A stretch of DNA of 64,000 bases from Branchiostoma floridae (Eukaryota > Chordata > Leptocardii > Amphioxiformes > Branchiostomatidae). The notes below the pieces were generated by a model. The model was not told the DNA's origin and did no database searches. It was given only the letters and a program-made list of their open reading frames with translations. Shown piece after piece: positions 1-17,100 of this stretch. A program made the translations under genes and the position numbers. The stretch covers positions 2,132,227-2,196,226 of the forward strand of contig NC_049990.1 in assembly GCF_000003815.2 (NCBI RefSeq), given 5' to 3'. Each line of letters begins with the position of its first letter. Position 1 is the first letter of the stretch.

Positions 1-1985
1 AGTGCGTAGAGGTGCTGGCTCAGATCTCCGATCTGTGTATGTTTGTTGTACAGACCGGTTTGTTTTGGGTGACGTGAACCAAATGTTTACATTCATAGCC
101 CGTGGAGTGCTGCTTGGACAGACCTCTGACCGATTTGTTTTGGGTGACGTGAACCAAATGTTTTAATACATTCATAGCCCGTAGAGCGCTGCTTGGACAG
201 ACCTCTAACCGATTTGTTTTGGGTGACGTGAACCAAATGTTTACATTCAAAGCCCGTAAACGGCTGCTTGGATGCTTGGACAGACCTCTGACGGATTTGT
301 TTTGGGTGACGTGAACCGAATGTTTACAATCAAAGCCCGTAGAGCGCTGCTTGGACAGACCTCTGACCGATTTGTTTTGGGTGAGGTGAACCAAATGTTT
401 ACATTCATAGCCCATGGAGCTGCTTGGTCAGCTATCGGCTCTGTGTGTTTGTTGTTTACAATATCTCTGTATGGAGCCCTAAACACCGATTTGTTGATGG
501 TGACGTGAACCAAGTGTTTACATTCATATAGCCCGTGGAGCTGCTCAAACAGCTATCGGCTCTGTGTGTTTGTTGTTTACAATATCTCAGTATAGAGCCC
601 TAAACACCGATTTGTTGATGGTGCTGTGAACCAAGTGTTTACATTCATATAGCCTGTGGAGCTGCTCAAACAGCTATCGGCTCTGTGTGTTTGTTGTTTA
701 CATTATCTCTGTATGGAGCCCTAAACACCGACTTGTTGATGGTGACGTGAACCAAGTGTTTACATTCATATAGCCCGTGGAGCTGCTCAAACAGCTATCG
801 GCTCTGTGTGTTTGTTGTTTACAATATCTCTGTATAGAGCGCTAAACACGGATTTGTTGATGGTGACGTGAACCAAGTGTTTACATTCATATAGCCCGTG
901 GAGCTGTTCAAACAGCTATCGGCTCCGTGTGTTTGTTGTTTACAGTATTTCTGTATGGAGCCCTAAACACCGATTTGTTGATGGTGACGTGAACCAAGTG
1001 TTTACATTCATATAGCCCGTGGAGCTGCTCAAACAGCTATTGGCTCTGTGTGTTTGTTGTTTACAATATCTCAGTATAGAGCCCTAAACACCGATTTGTT
1101 GATAGTAATGTGAACCAAGTGTTTACATTCATATAGCCCGTGGAGCTGCTCAAACAGCTATCGGCTCTGTGTGTTTGTTGTTTACATTATCTCTGTATGG
1201 AGCGGCGGCATTGGAGCCCTAAACACCGACTTGTTGATGGTGACGTGAACCAAGTGTTTACATTCATATAGCCCGTGGAGCTGTTCAAACAGCTATCGGC
1301 TCCGTGTGTTTGTTGTTTACAGTATTTCTGTATGGAGCCCTAAACACCGATTTGTTGATGGTGACGTGAACCAAGTGTTTACATTCATATAGCCCGTGGA
1401 GCTGCTCAAACAGCTATTGGCTCTGTGTGTTTGTTGTTTACAATATCTCTGTATAGAGCGCTAAACACCGATTTGTTGATGGTGACGTGAACCTAGTGTA
1501 CACATTCATATAGCCCGTGGAGCTGCTCAAACAGCTATCGGCTCTGTGTGTTTGTTGTTTACAATATCTCTGTATAGAGCGCTAAACACCGATTTGTTGA
1601 TGGTGACGTGAACCAAGTGTTTACATTCATATAGCCCGTGGAGCTGTTCTAACAGCTATCGGCTCCGTGTGTTTGTTGTTTACAGTATTTCTGTATGGAG
1701 CCCTAAACACCGATTTGTTGATGGTGACGTGAACCAAGTGTTTACATTCATATAGCCCGTGGAGCTGCTCAAACAGCTATCGGCTTCGTGTGTTTGTTGT
1801 TTACAGTATCTCTGTATGGAGCCCTAAACACCGATTTGTTGATGTTGACGTGAACCAAGTGTATACATTCATAGCCCGTAGAGCGCCTCTCAAACAGCCC
1901 TCTGTTACCGTATAGAGCGCTAAGACCAATTTGTTTTGGGTGACGTGAACCAAATGTTTACATTCATAGCCCGTGTACCATGTTT
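1..1985. repeat. Compound satellite, two related unit types
   Basis: The ends (1-420 and about 1880-1985) consist of roughly 75-80 bp units built on GTGACGTGAACCAAATG, a CATTCATAGCCCGT box and GACCGATTTGTTTTGGG. The middle (about 420-1880) consists of about twelve units of roughly 120 bp, with GTGAACCAAGTG recurring near 505, 627, 747, 867, 987, 1107, 1245, 1365, 1487, 1607, 1727 and 1850. The 120-bp unit keeps the start and end of the short unit and has about 40 bp extra in the middle. Short ORFs here are by-products of periodicity and are not genes. Confidence 0.93.
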
Positions 1986-2090
1986 TGCGTACAGCTGCTA
2001 GTTCAGTCCGGTTGTTTGTCCTCTACGAGAGAAGCTCCTCCATGTAATACTAAAAATTCCATGAAGGTGACGAGAACCAAGTGTTTGTAT

Positions 2091-2580
2091 TCATAGCGCA
2101 TAGAGCTCGCTCGGTGGAGCTGGAGGGCTGCACGAGCAACCTCCATGGAGGTCAGCTCTGTGGAGCTCCTCCATGGAGGTTGCTCGTGCAGCCCCTATTG
2201 CTTTGTTAAAGTCCAAGCTTTGACCAATCATCACATTTTCCCGCAGTGTTGCATAGTACTTATGTAGTCTTCTTAGTTTCTGTCTGGCTTTCCCCAACTG
2301 CTTTTCTGGCGCTTCCCTTGAACTATGCTTGTAATTTGTGTAGCGAGATGTACCTGTTCTTTTATTCCAGTTAAACCTAGATAGCATGACTCGACATGTA
2401 CCATCCTGCTTCCTACACATTAATACACGCGATTACCGCTGTGGTCTCAGACGTCCCCTTGGACAGAGTTTTTTTTTTCGCAGACTTGGTCTGCTGTTTC
2501 GCCTTCACTGTCTTCACCTTGGGTGCAGTGTTGGTCGTGGCTTTGCTCTGCTGTTTCGCAGCTGTCTACCTTGTCTAGTA
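2091..2580 (-). pseudogene. Fragment of the P-like transposon N-terminal region
   Basis: The minus strand encodes a Lys/Ala/Gln-rich stretch, then MCRKQDGTCRVMLSRFNWNK, then a heptad-like stretch with EKQLGKARQKLRRL. The same order (K-rich, MCRKQDGAFQVMLSRLN, EKQLRKARQELKTIQ) is found on the plus strand at 40500-40900, where it precedes P-element-like transposase motifs. Both copies have stops or frameshifts. I infer a dispersed transposon fragment. The 109-residue open frame (2091-2420) is its best-preserved piece. It ends next to the outer edge of palindrome arm 1. Confidence 0.6.
2125..2194. repeat. Perfect 27-bp inverted repeat with 16-bp spacer
   Basis: 2125-2151 is the exact reverse complement of 2168-2194. 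The arms contain the self-palindrome CCTCCATGGAGG. The structure lies inside the 3' part of the minus-strand repeat ORF at 2091-2420, outside the giant palindrome. Confidence 0.95.
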
Positions 2581-2634
2581 GCTGGCTACTTGACTTGACT
2601 AAGACTTGTATTAATCCTTATTGAGGGACAGCTG

Positions 2635-4600
2635 AGAACATCACTCAATTCGAATGGAGTAGAACCGGCTGTCGATGGTCATCTCCGTGTCGACCTGAGG
2701 AAAAAGAATAAGGAACAAACTGTAAAGCTCTTGTTATAAGCCGTTCATCCTCTATGGGGCGAAGTCACCATAATTTCATATGTGTGGTGTTGTAGTCGTG
2801 AAGCACATAAAAGTTTTGTTTCTTTATATCTAATTAAATCTTGTTTACGGGAAATTTCCTGATGCCTTCCTCATAAAATGGCAATTTATGGGGCTTCATC
2901 TATTTACCTCAACGGTCCCATAGCCTGTCCGGCTGTAGGGGCAGCAATCCTATCAACATAAGTTTTCCATCCTCTTCGGCCAAGGTTTCTAGCTGGTTAC
3001 TGTTTGTCCCGACCATTCTTTCAGGTCGCTAGTCCAAGTCCGTTTAGGGCGTCCCCTAGGTATTCCTGACCCTTAAGACAAGACAAGAAAAAACATGTGG
3101 TAATGATGGACCCTTACATTGACGTGCTGCCGCCCGTCTCAGTAACCTCAGTCACTTTGAGCGTGAATAGGATGAAAATAGAACAAGTAGGGCATTATTG
3201 TTAAGTACAACAGTTCACATTTGAAAAACGAACACAAATTCAATAATTATGACTTTCTTTTTTATGTCCTCACGTTAGCGCTCCTGCCCCTTGGCCAGCA
3301 AAGTACCTGGTTCGAGCGGGAGCTCGTCCAAAGTAAGTAAGTATTTTTATTTTTACATGAACTTTTATTCCCAAATAACGCGTTCGCTTAACTTATCAAA
3401 CTCAAACATTCTAGTTGAAGAGAAGTTAGAACCTGGGTTTCTTTGTCGTCCGCTCATGGTTGCGTTTCTTGAGCGTGTCCTTTAGTTCTGTTGTGACCGT
3501 GGCATAGGGTACGGCTTCGAGCTACCTTTTAGCAGGATGGGAAAAAGAGTGATTAAGCAAGCGACTGAAAGATCATTATTTTCAACATTTGCTTTCCATT
3601 GAAAGTTGAACCAGTAAGAAGAACAATAAATGTCAGTAAGAAGAGAAGTAATATCTTAATGCTTTAAGTCACTGAATGGTATGTCTCCTTCACATATGTC
3701 CCAATTGCCCGGAATACCCTTTTTTTAAGCAAATGTTGCTCTGTGATAAAGGGCTGGATGAATGTGACTAACCTATCATTGGAAAGCATATTGTTTTTTT
3801 TACACAATAGGACTGAAGAAAAATAGACATGTTCAGTGCATTGTTTTCATAATTTTTCTCTTTTTATGTCTTTGGCCTTGTCGCGCAGCAAGTCATCCAT
3901 GAAAGTGACGTCACTCCTTACTGCTTCCGGTTCATTTCCATAGTCCTATTTAAAGGTGATTCGCAAAATTATCTTTCCATTCTGTACCTACCGTCTCCGC
4001 CGCCTTCCTAAACTCCTTGCTGTTGGACTTCAGCACAGAATATCTGTCCAGGGCAGCACTCTTGCAGGCCTAGGAAATGGGGAAAAATGATTTTACTTAA
4101 TTGATTTGACGGTCTTAAATTCCTGTAGGTTCTTAACAGATGGAAAAGACAGAATGAACGGCTCAGTGAGATTGAGACAACCAAACGTATCCATCAAATA
4201 TCAACGCAATCCTACGACACTGCCATACCAATATTGAGGACATTACTTTAGGATAATTTAGAATAAGGAAAGTTCTTTTTGCACAAAGTTTTGCTATTGA
4301 AATAAAGACAATAAAGCCTCAATTTAGGCCACCTTTTCATCCGACAAAACAACATGAAGATTAGTTACTGTTGTCTGCTTCCGAATTCTACGAAACATTA
4401 AGAACTCACGGAAAAGGCCTTCCTCTCCTCCGGCATTCCTTTGTCAGTCTTCTGTACAATTGCTGCGTGAGATGCTGCATTCGCTGCCAGCTTGCTCTAT
4501 CTTGTGACACGAGGTAAGGGTACGACTGGAAGCTGACCGTATTTGTAGAAGGTGTCAGGTGGCAACATTCTAATACGAGGACAGCTACGACTAGAACTCT
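2635..4600 (-). pseudogene. Inverted, decayed copy of the unidentified outer-arm gene
   Basis: Minus-strand exon-like blocks match those at 33557-35510. One (about 4410-4560) contains YPYLVSQDRAS and ends at a GTGAGT donor, but an 8-base net insertion shifts its frame relative to the plus-strand copy. A second (about 3995-4070) starts after a CTAG acceptor with ACKSAALDRY and ends before GTAGGTA. A last one (about 2648-2700) follows CCTCAG and reads VDTEMTIDSRFYSIRIE then stop. The frameshift suggests this copy is dead, though some short exons look preserved. The function is not recognised. Confidence 0.5.
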
Positions 4601-5654
4601 TCTTTCGTTTGAGGCCACCGAACTCATCATGTTGAGGATTCTGCGGCCTTTGAACGGGGTCTACTGCGCAAGCCGGGAGGTGTTACATTTTGGTTTTAAA
4701 AGTTGAAAGGGATGCCGAGAGTGTCACCCCCACAAGGAGATTAATTCCACTCTCTGATCTTACGTGGAAATGGCGTTTTGTCTGTCTAGTGCTTCTGTTG
4801 GTGGGTAACTGGTATGCCACACAGTGGGTAAGACGTGGACGTTCTGGTTTGTACAGTAGGTATGGGCTTAGTCTTACAGTTCTTCTAATGTAAATGTAGT
4901 GGTGGTGCACTAAGTACATGCCGACAAGGGCCCCATTTGCACTGGGGCCCGCTGAGTGTAGAACACCTACATTTCTGCATTTCTGCATCACACAATATGC
5001 GCTCACAATAATCACACATGATACTCGTATGGGAGGAGAGCGCCGCCTGGTTCAGGTACGCCAGAAAAAGTTTAATGAGAACTTTGCCGAAAGAGCAGGC
5101 CAAAATCAATGAATGACTCTCTGTCCAAATACTTTGTGCATATTTTGCACTTTACATATTCACCAAACAGATCTGCATCAAACATTGCCAAATTTGTCGA
5201 CCAAGTATACAAGTACACTTTGACATTTGTTCATGGCATAATAACTTACTTGATAGTACAACGAGAACATCGTCTGATACAACAATACAATAAACAATAT
5301 TGTTTGCCGGCTACGCAACCCCTAAAAAAACCTTCCATTGTGTTTGAAGGCCAAAATAATAGGGGACGTACACCAGAGCCCATTGCAAAACAACTTCTTT
5401 CTCTGGGGTTTCTTGCTAAATCACAATTGCAAAAAAGAAGACACGGCAGTAGCTGTAAGCAGTGGCGACCTCGAATGACTATCTCAGCTTGTCACTTCCT
5501 CTTATCCATTGTCTGCACTCGCACACCTGGATGCCACTCCCTCATTAGTCTTCACCTGTGTACAGCACTTCACCTGTATACCACTCAAACATAACTGTAT
5601 TACTACAGAAACGCAGTTTCACGCTAATGACCACGTCAAACGCTAGAAATTGTG
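4566..5654. other. Unassigned spacer of arm 1
   Basis: No counterpart in arm 2 and no domain recognised. A 161-codon open frame (5109-5594, plus) has no low-complexity bias but also no splice, start-context or domain support, and I do not call it a gene. Confidence 0.5.
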
Positions 5655-6106
5655 ATTTGTGAAATGTGCTCTTCAGCTGTCCTGTGGGGGAGGGGGGCAC
5701 CCACTGGCTCTGGAACTTGACGACCTCCTACGAACATACTTTGTGTGTAGAATGCGACATTGATATAGGGTTGTAGTCAATAGGCCACCATTTTTAATTT
5801 TGCAGCCGAACAATCTGGGTACAATTTCTTCAGCTGCTGATTTCTGTGTTCACATGACACAAACGTAGCGATCTAAAAAAAATGACAACAATTGGCAATA
5901 TTTAAAATGATTTCTTGTGTATTGACATAAATGTCTTGTCTAGTTACCTTCTATTGTCTTTTTGCGAATTATGCTCCACAACATAAAGACATCTTGTAAC
6001 ATCTAATACAATCTTGCAACTACGTATACACCAGCCCAGGCTGAGCATAAATGTACAAAGTCAAGGGCAAATCTCCGCCATCACCTTTTGGGGGTTGATT
6101 CTTTAC

Positions 6107-6143
6107 CATGGTAACGCTTGTCCGCCTTTATCCGCGGGGTAAC
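6107..6143. repeat. Terminal repeat of a MITE family with CCGCGGGGTAAC ends
   Basis: GTAACGCTTGTCCGCC then TTTATCCGCGGGGTAAC. The same end sequence occurs at 30861-30890 (same strand) and, reversed, at 31049-31095, so in arm 2 the two copies face each other and frame about 235 bp. In arm 1 only one end is left, at the place where arm 2 has its 2.4-kb extra DNA. Confidence 0.55.
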
Positions 6144-6329
6144 ATACCAGTGTTACTGGGCTTTATGCCCCCTCATTGCGTGGAATAAGTAAGGATCATC
6201 TACTCTTCAGACAATATATAAAGTATAGTACAATGCTAAACTTTCTGCCAACAAAAAAATTAACACAGATAAAATTTTCAACGACCGCTGTCACCTTCTT
6301 CAGGATCAATACTGATGACCAATCACTGC

Positions 6330-6425
6330 AGAACGTAAACTCGCGAGAGTTGCTGACGACACGTATCCGTCCGCAAGATCACGTCTTAATAATATCACGT
6401 GTCCGTAACTCTCGCGAGTTGTTAC
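6330..6425. repeat. Inverted repeat around CTCTCGCGAGTT
   Basis: AACTCGCGAGAGTTG near 6342 faces AACTCTCGCGAGTTG near 6410, with ACACGTATCCG and CACGTGTCCG also mirrored. The structure is kept in arm 2 (about 28340-28435), so it predates the duplication. It may be a small inverted-repeat element; no target-site duplication was identified. Confidence 0.6.
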
Positions 6426-6716
6426 CAGCACAGATTTGATTTCATGACAATATATAAAATATTCTCTTTTAACTCTAACATTTGCTTGAGTACATCGCTT
6501 TCTCGGTTTGTGAGTCATCAATACTATACAATAGAAAACGTCTTTTCAAATAGTAATAGAAACACTGCGAATATCTTTAAAGCATGCCACTTAGAACCAC
6601 AAGGCTTAAGACGCAATAACATCTAAGGTAATTAAAAGGAACAAAACATTTTGCGCCAATGAGCCTTATAATTATTTTGCTGGAGGCGTAACAACTACGC
6701 ACTATTTTGTGCTACA

Positions 6717-6840
6717 CACTGCACGAAAAGTGTAATTTACCAAAGGGGTAAGCCTGACAATGTTTCCTTTGAGCCAGATTGTACCAGACTTATTTACCTG
6801 GCATTTACCGCTATTGCTAAATCACACTTTTCGTGCAGTG
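6717..6840. mobile_element. 124-bp CACTG-ended MITE (CACTA/EnSpm-like)
   Basis: Starts CACTGCACGAAAAGTG and ends with its reverse complement CACTTTTCGTGCAGTG; flanked by ACA at 6714-6716 and 6841-6843. Arm 2 has the empty site (CCTACACTGTCTCC, minus strand near 25590). CAC-type ends plus a 3-bp duplication are the hallmarks of the CACTA/EnSpm superfamily; the assignment is by these features only. Confidence 0.8.
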
Positions 6841-6909
6841 ACACTGTCTCCATAGTCTGTCTTCTCAATTATAAGATGTTTTCTGTTATTACCAATAAGG
6901 CCATGAGGA

Positions 6910-7205
6910 TTATATGGATGCCATTCGCGCGCGCACCAAATTTCGGCCGTTTCCAAAATTAGAAAAATAAATCAATCATACTCTAAATCGTACAAAGCAG
7001 CTTACAAATCATAAAATATATGACGTAGATTGCAAACATGAATATCAGAAAATGTATACTTCAGTCATAGAACATTACAAGGTCAAAGAAGATGTGAAAC
7101 AACAAAATTAAGAATCTATTGTTTGGTGTACTATTTTCTGTGTTCCTGTCATTTGTTCAACCTTCCTGACGACTTTAGTAGTGACCATAATTAAGGCAGC
7201 TTTTT
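6910..7205. repeat. Segment inverted relative to the palindrome
   Basis: This block (CCATTCGCGCGCG, TCGTACAAAGCAGCTT, AACATTACAAGGTCAAAGAAG, AAGAATCTATTGT in order) matches 24775-25440 in the same orientation, whereas blocks on either side match arm 2 in reverse orientation. It is bordered in each arm by inverted copies of a CATGGCC / ATATAATC / GGATGACATTC sequence, which can explain a flip by recombination. Confidence 0.7.
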
Positions 7206-7223
7206 CGTCAAACCTTTTTGTAT

Positions 7224-7598
7224 CATCCTCCTACGCATGGTTCCCAACGGCTAGCTGACTCAGCCTATGAGGCCCTGCTATCTCATGGCCTACCCGCAAT
7301 TATTTTCAGTTCCTCGTCGCCCTGCTTATAAACATTAATGAGCTTACCCTTATATGGGCAGTCAGCAGTTGGGGATCGGGCGTAGGGGGATGGTGCTATG
7401 TAAGACGTAACATGATTGGCTGACAGCTTCCCAGCGGCCTTTGCGAGACAGCTTTCGACAACAAAAAGCCCAAGAAAAGCCTATTCTCTGATTGGTTGAC
7501 AGCTGGTTTGTGGCGACAATCATAATAACCGCTGGTAGGCATCTAGATAGCAGGGTCCCATAGGCTAATGCCGTTGGGGACCGGGCGTTAGGAGGATG
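7224..7598. mobile_element. hAT-like MITE, 375 bp
   Basis: Ends CATCCTCCTACGC and GCGTTAGGAGGATG are inverted repeats, with GGTCCCCAACGGC-type sequence inside both ends. The 8-bp direct repeat TTTTGTAT flanks it at 7216-7223 and 7599-7606. Arm 2 lacks it. A second copy is cut by the N run at 57689-57962. An 8-bp duplication fits the hAT superfamily. Confidence 0.85.
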
Positions 7599-7799
7599 TT
7601 TTGTATTCGCAAACTGGCATCAGTTTTTGCATTCCCAGAGAATGTCATCCATATAATCAAATCAACATGGCCTAAGTAACCAAATGTAGAAAGTGGTATC
7701 ACTTCGGAGCCTTACAAACGAATGAAAGGTTATTTTTGCAGTGGTGGTCCTGACGAATTTGATTTCCTAATGAAGGCAACTTTCTTTGTCAAACCTTTT

Positions 7800-7805
7800 T
7801 TTATT
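7800..7805 (-). promoter_or_regulatory. Poly(A) signal of the minus-strand lectin gene
   Basis: AATAAA on the minus strand, 92 nt after the stop codon. The plus-strand copy has AATAAA at 24614-24619, also 92 nt after its stop. Confidence 0.6.
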
Positions 7806-7896
7806 CGCATGCTCACATCAGTTTTTGTATTCCCAGAGAATGTCATCCATATAAGCAAATCAACATGCCCTAGGTAACAAAATGCAAAACGTGGTA

Positions 7897-13558
<5,662 letters not shown>

Positions 13559-14309
13559 CCCTCCTGAAATCAAAGTATGATTCATTACGTTTAGAAATAA
13601 TACCAAATATTAGTTACAAGTTATGAATTTAGATGTCAATCCATGGCATTAATTTATGGCATTAATACTTACATTACATCAAAACTAAAAACCAATTGTA
13701 TCATCCTAGGGACTAGGTAGGTAGGTAGGTATCATCCTTGTAAGAGCTAATGCTTATATAATAGTAAAATCTCTAGCTGTCTGTAGTCTCCTTACAATGT
13801 GCGAACGATGACAACTCCAACTACAATTTAGCAATACATTACTTGGCTAAAATATAGTCCTCAGCAATGCATCAACATTCTTCCATACACCTGGATCCGT
13901 TTCCAAACGCAAGGTCAGTTTCTGTAGCGTTTTGAATATTTTCAAAACTCTTCTCCGATGTTCTAGATACTCGAAACAGAAAATAGGGGGTGAGAACTAC
14001 TCCATCGGGACGACGTTCGCGGCACCTGTGTATTTGTCTACTGTCACTTTTCAATGTCAAAAGTTTAAACTATTTTCAAGCAAGCTCCATTCGATTAATA
14101 TATCAAGCAACATTAAGATTTATTTGTTTATGTTTGTTTTGGGCAGATGACACCCATGGCGCACCTTTGTTTTTCTTACTAATGGTATAGCATTGAGCTT
14201 GCCATAGCACGTTTCATTTGTTTCTAATTTATTTTTTACAGATGAAGACGATATGGCGCTGCACTCAAGTTAGTGACTTATATCAGCAGTGCCACATACA
14301 GTACAAACA

Positions 14310-14512
14310 GAAGGTAAAGGTAACCTTTTCATTTACCTCTCCGACCGAAGTCAGGTACCCATTTTTACACCTGGGTGAAGTGGGGAAGGTCGTGTAAAGT
14401 GCCTTTCCCAAGGGCACATCGTCGGACGCACGGCGGGCATCGGCAAGGCGGGTATCGAACTCAGTATCTTTAGATTCCAAGCCGAATGCTCTACCACATA
14501 CACCACACGAAG
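14310..14512 (-). mobile_element. tRNA-derived SINE
   Basis: On the minus strand a tRNA-like head (14508-14441) has an A-box-like GTGGTAGAGCATTCGGCT and a B-box-like GAGTTCGATACCC. The body contains CCCTTGGGAAAGGCACTTTA and CAGGTGTAAAAATGGGTACC, a layout common to tRNA-derived SINEs of invertebrate deuterostomes. It lies between the promoter and first coding exon of the minus lectin gene. Confidence 0.75.
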
Positions 14513-15000
14513 AACCTTTCCTTGCCAGCGGGCAACAAACGGCGCGGGTTTCCTTTATGTTTGGTTTTGCTGCCTCATTTCCGGCAATATTTCTCCGAAA
14601 TTGTGCTGCTGTGAATATGCAGTAGAGAGTGCACACCAATTTTTATTTCTATGCGCCGAAATATGGGATATATGGATTTTTTTCTTTCGAAAAAACAAAC
14701 AAACATTGTCTATATCATTATCCAAACGACTGAAATGTGTTGGGACATTGCATTAGAATCGACTTGTGACATTTTACATACATAGATCACGACAAAGCTG
14801 AAAACGTTTGAAAATGTAGTTTTCGGGATCTCAAATTAAGGGTTGAAGACAGTCAAGACAAATTTAAAAAGACGCTTCAGTAACAAATTGTTTTTAGACG
14901 GTAACGGTTGGTAGAGAACAATAGAATATACCACAGACTAGCGAAAATTATGTGTTCAGGGCACGGCACATGTTTGTACATGTACAACCTTCTGTTCGAC

Positions 15001-15110
15001 CATATTGAGTGCCAAGTGAGGTAACGAACTGAAGGTTTTATACACCCGTTCTAGAAGGACGGCGCTCTCACCGCGCGCTCTCTGCGACAGATCGATCAAT
15101 GAATTCTATA
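15001..15110 (-). promoter_or_regulatory. TATA-box promoter of minus-strand lectin gene
   Basis: TATAAAA on the minus strand at 15042-15036, within a block conserved as an inverted copy at about 16965-17100. The first coding exon begins 1.5 kb downstream, so a 5' UTR exon and intron are expected. The start site is inferred, not seen. Confidence 0.6.
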
Positions 15111-15114
15111 GAAA

Positions 15115-15214
15115 NNNNNNNNNNNNNNNNNNNNNNNNNNNNNNNNNNNNNNNNNNNNNNNNNNNNNNNNNNNNNNNNNNNNNNNNNNNNNNNNNNNNNN
15201 NNNNNNNNNNNNNN
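15115..15214. other. Assembly gap (100 N)
   Basis: Exactly 100 N, the usual size of a gap of unknown length. It lies close to the palindrome centre. Confidence 0.99.
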
Positions 15215-15650
15215 TAAATGAAACCATTATTAGAGGGAGAACTTTATTGCACGACATTTGTACATGGTACAATGTATGGCAACGACTAATATACAAAGTA
15301 CAAAATAGGTGTATAGAATAAGACTATTAATTATAAATCATTTGAAAATAGCTGTTACCAAAAGATTAAGGATGGCCCAAAATATTACTTCTCGAATCTG
15401 GGAACAAAAAACGTGATGTGGAAAACGCTTCCGATGGAAAAACAAGAAAAAACTTAAATATTTATTTCTCAATCTGTACTGGGAACATAAAGAAAACTAG
15501 AAATACCTTATTTTCTCTCTCGAAATCGACAGCAAATGTTTGGTCCTGTCTTCAAAATTTCCTCTTAGAATACAGACCAATTACTGCTCTGACGTTTTGT
15601 TCTACAAAGAAACAGTGCCATATAAGGCAATACCAGCACCATGTAAAGGC

Positions 15651-15817
15651 ACAAAACAACTTTATACTGACGCCGATACTTTGATGTCAAGGACCACCGA
15701 CCAGACAAACAGCGGTGTTGCATAATAGTATTGTGTGGGTAGAGTAGTCGGTGGATATGTTACCATACGTATATAGTAATAGCAAATATTATGTAAATGT
15801 GTATGCCTCTTGTCCAG
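15651..15817. other. Palindrome centre (spacer)
   Basis: The arms cease to match between CACCATGTAAAGGCAC (15638) and its inverted partner ending near 15832. The spacer is unremarkable AT-rich DNA. Confidence 0.8.
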
Positions 15818-16096
15818 CTTTACATGGTGCTGATATTGCCTTATATGGCACTGTTTCGTTGTAACACAAAACGTCAGAGCAGTAATTGGTCTGTATTCTA
15901 AGGGGAAATTCGGAGACAGGACTAAACATTCGCTGTCAACATCGAGAGAGAAATAAGGTATTTCGATTTTTCCATTGGAAACGTTTTCTACATCACTTTT
16001 TTGTTTTGTTCTCAGACTCGAGAGGTAATATTTTTGCGGCATCCTAAATCTTTTGGTAACAGCTATTTTCGGACTCTACACATATATGGTTTGCAC

Positions 16097-16446
16097 TAAG
16101 GGTGGGTATTGGTACGGTGTTCTCTTATTGGAAAACCGGACCTGAAAAAATTAGGTAGACCGGATATTGGACCTATTGGAAAATGAACATATTATATGAT
16201 CAGGCATTCACACGTTTCTGGCCTTTCCGGTCGAAGAAAATAACACGAGCGAAGTAGTGTAGAGTCATTTCTAGCAATTTTCACAATCAACAGTGCCGAG
16301 GCAGTTAGCCGTGTAGGATTTTAAAACGCCAGTGGGAGTCGAATACTCCACAAATCAGATTTCCTTGTTGCGACATGGACAATTGTTTTGAGTATCGTCC
16401 ATTCACTAGTTCTCACATACTGAATCAGAACCGGTACCCACCCCTA
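16097..16446. mobile_element. hAT-like MITE, 350 bp
   Basis: Left TAAGGGTGGGTATTGGTAC, right AACCGGTACCCACCCCTA, flanked by the 8-bp direct repeat GTTTGCAC at 16089-16096 and 16447-16454. Arm 1 (near 15310) lacks it. TAGGGGTGGG-type ends with 8-bp duplications are typical of hAT MITEs. Confidence 0.9.
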
Positions 16447-16964
16447 GTTTGCACACATATTATGCCTGTATACACAACACGAAGTTCCAATATTTCGGGG
16501 GGGGGGGGGTGTTGAGGTATTTTGCACATAAATGTGGCATACCTCAGCTAAGTTCATCGACTGGGGAAGTGAATTTGCAGCAACAGCACATTAGATTGCT
16601 TGGTTCTTTTTATTGCATATAATTTCAAATGGTCAATCTCTGGGGAAAATCATATTTATTACAAAATAGCACAAATACATATTTACCAGTCGCTCAGTTG
16701 CTATGTTATGGAAACCCCGAACAGTAGAAAGTCGTTATTGGTTCAGGAGAGGTTCTATCTTATTAGTAATAATAGTGAGGCCCCCTTTCCACTAGATGGC
16801 GATCGCGCTGCGCTCCCACTGCGACCTAAATAGGATATGTGTAACCTTCGCTTTCACACTGGGTATATCAAACAAAACGTAAAAGTGTGACTGAGAAGAC
16901 AGCAAAACACACAAAGTGTAAAAAGATTCGTTTCTTTTCTATAGAATTCGTTGATCGATTTGTC

Positions 16965-17100
16965 AAATCTTGAGTCGCAGAGAGAGCGCGGCGAGAGCGC
17001 CATTCTAGTGGAAAGGGGGTATAAAACCTTCAGTTCGTTACCTCACTTGGCACTCAATATGGTCAAACAGAAGGTTGTACAAATATTGTCGCACCCTATA
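16965..17100 (+). promoter_or_regulatory. TATA-box promoter of plus-strand lectin gene
   Basis: TATAAAA at 17020-17026 after a GGGGG run, followed by CCTTCAGTTCGTTACCTCA that is conserved in the inverted arm. The coding start is at 17840 behind a TTATAG acceptor, so the first exon should be non-coding. Confidence 0.6.

Noticed and set aside
1-1985. Possible CRISPR-like array
   Set aside because: Units are 75-120 bp, near-identical throughout with no variable spacers, in an animal genome.
5109-5594. 161-codon plus-strand ORF
   Set aside because: No domain, no conserved counterpart in arm 2 and unremarkable composition; compatible with chance.
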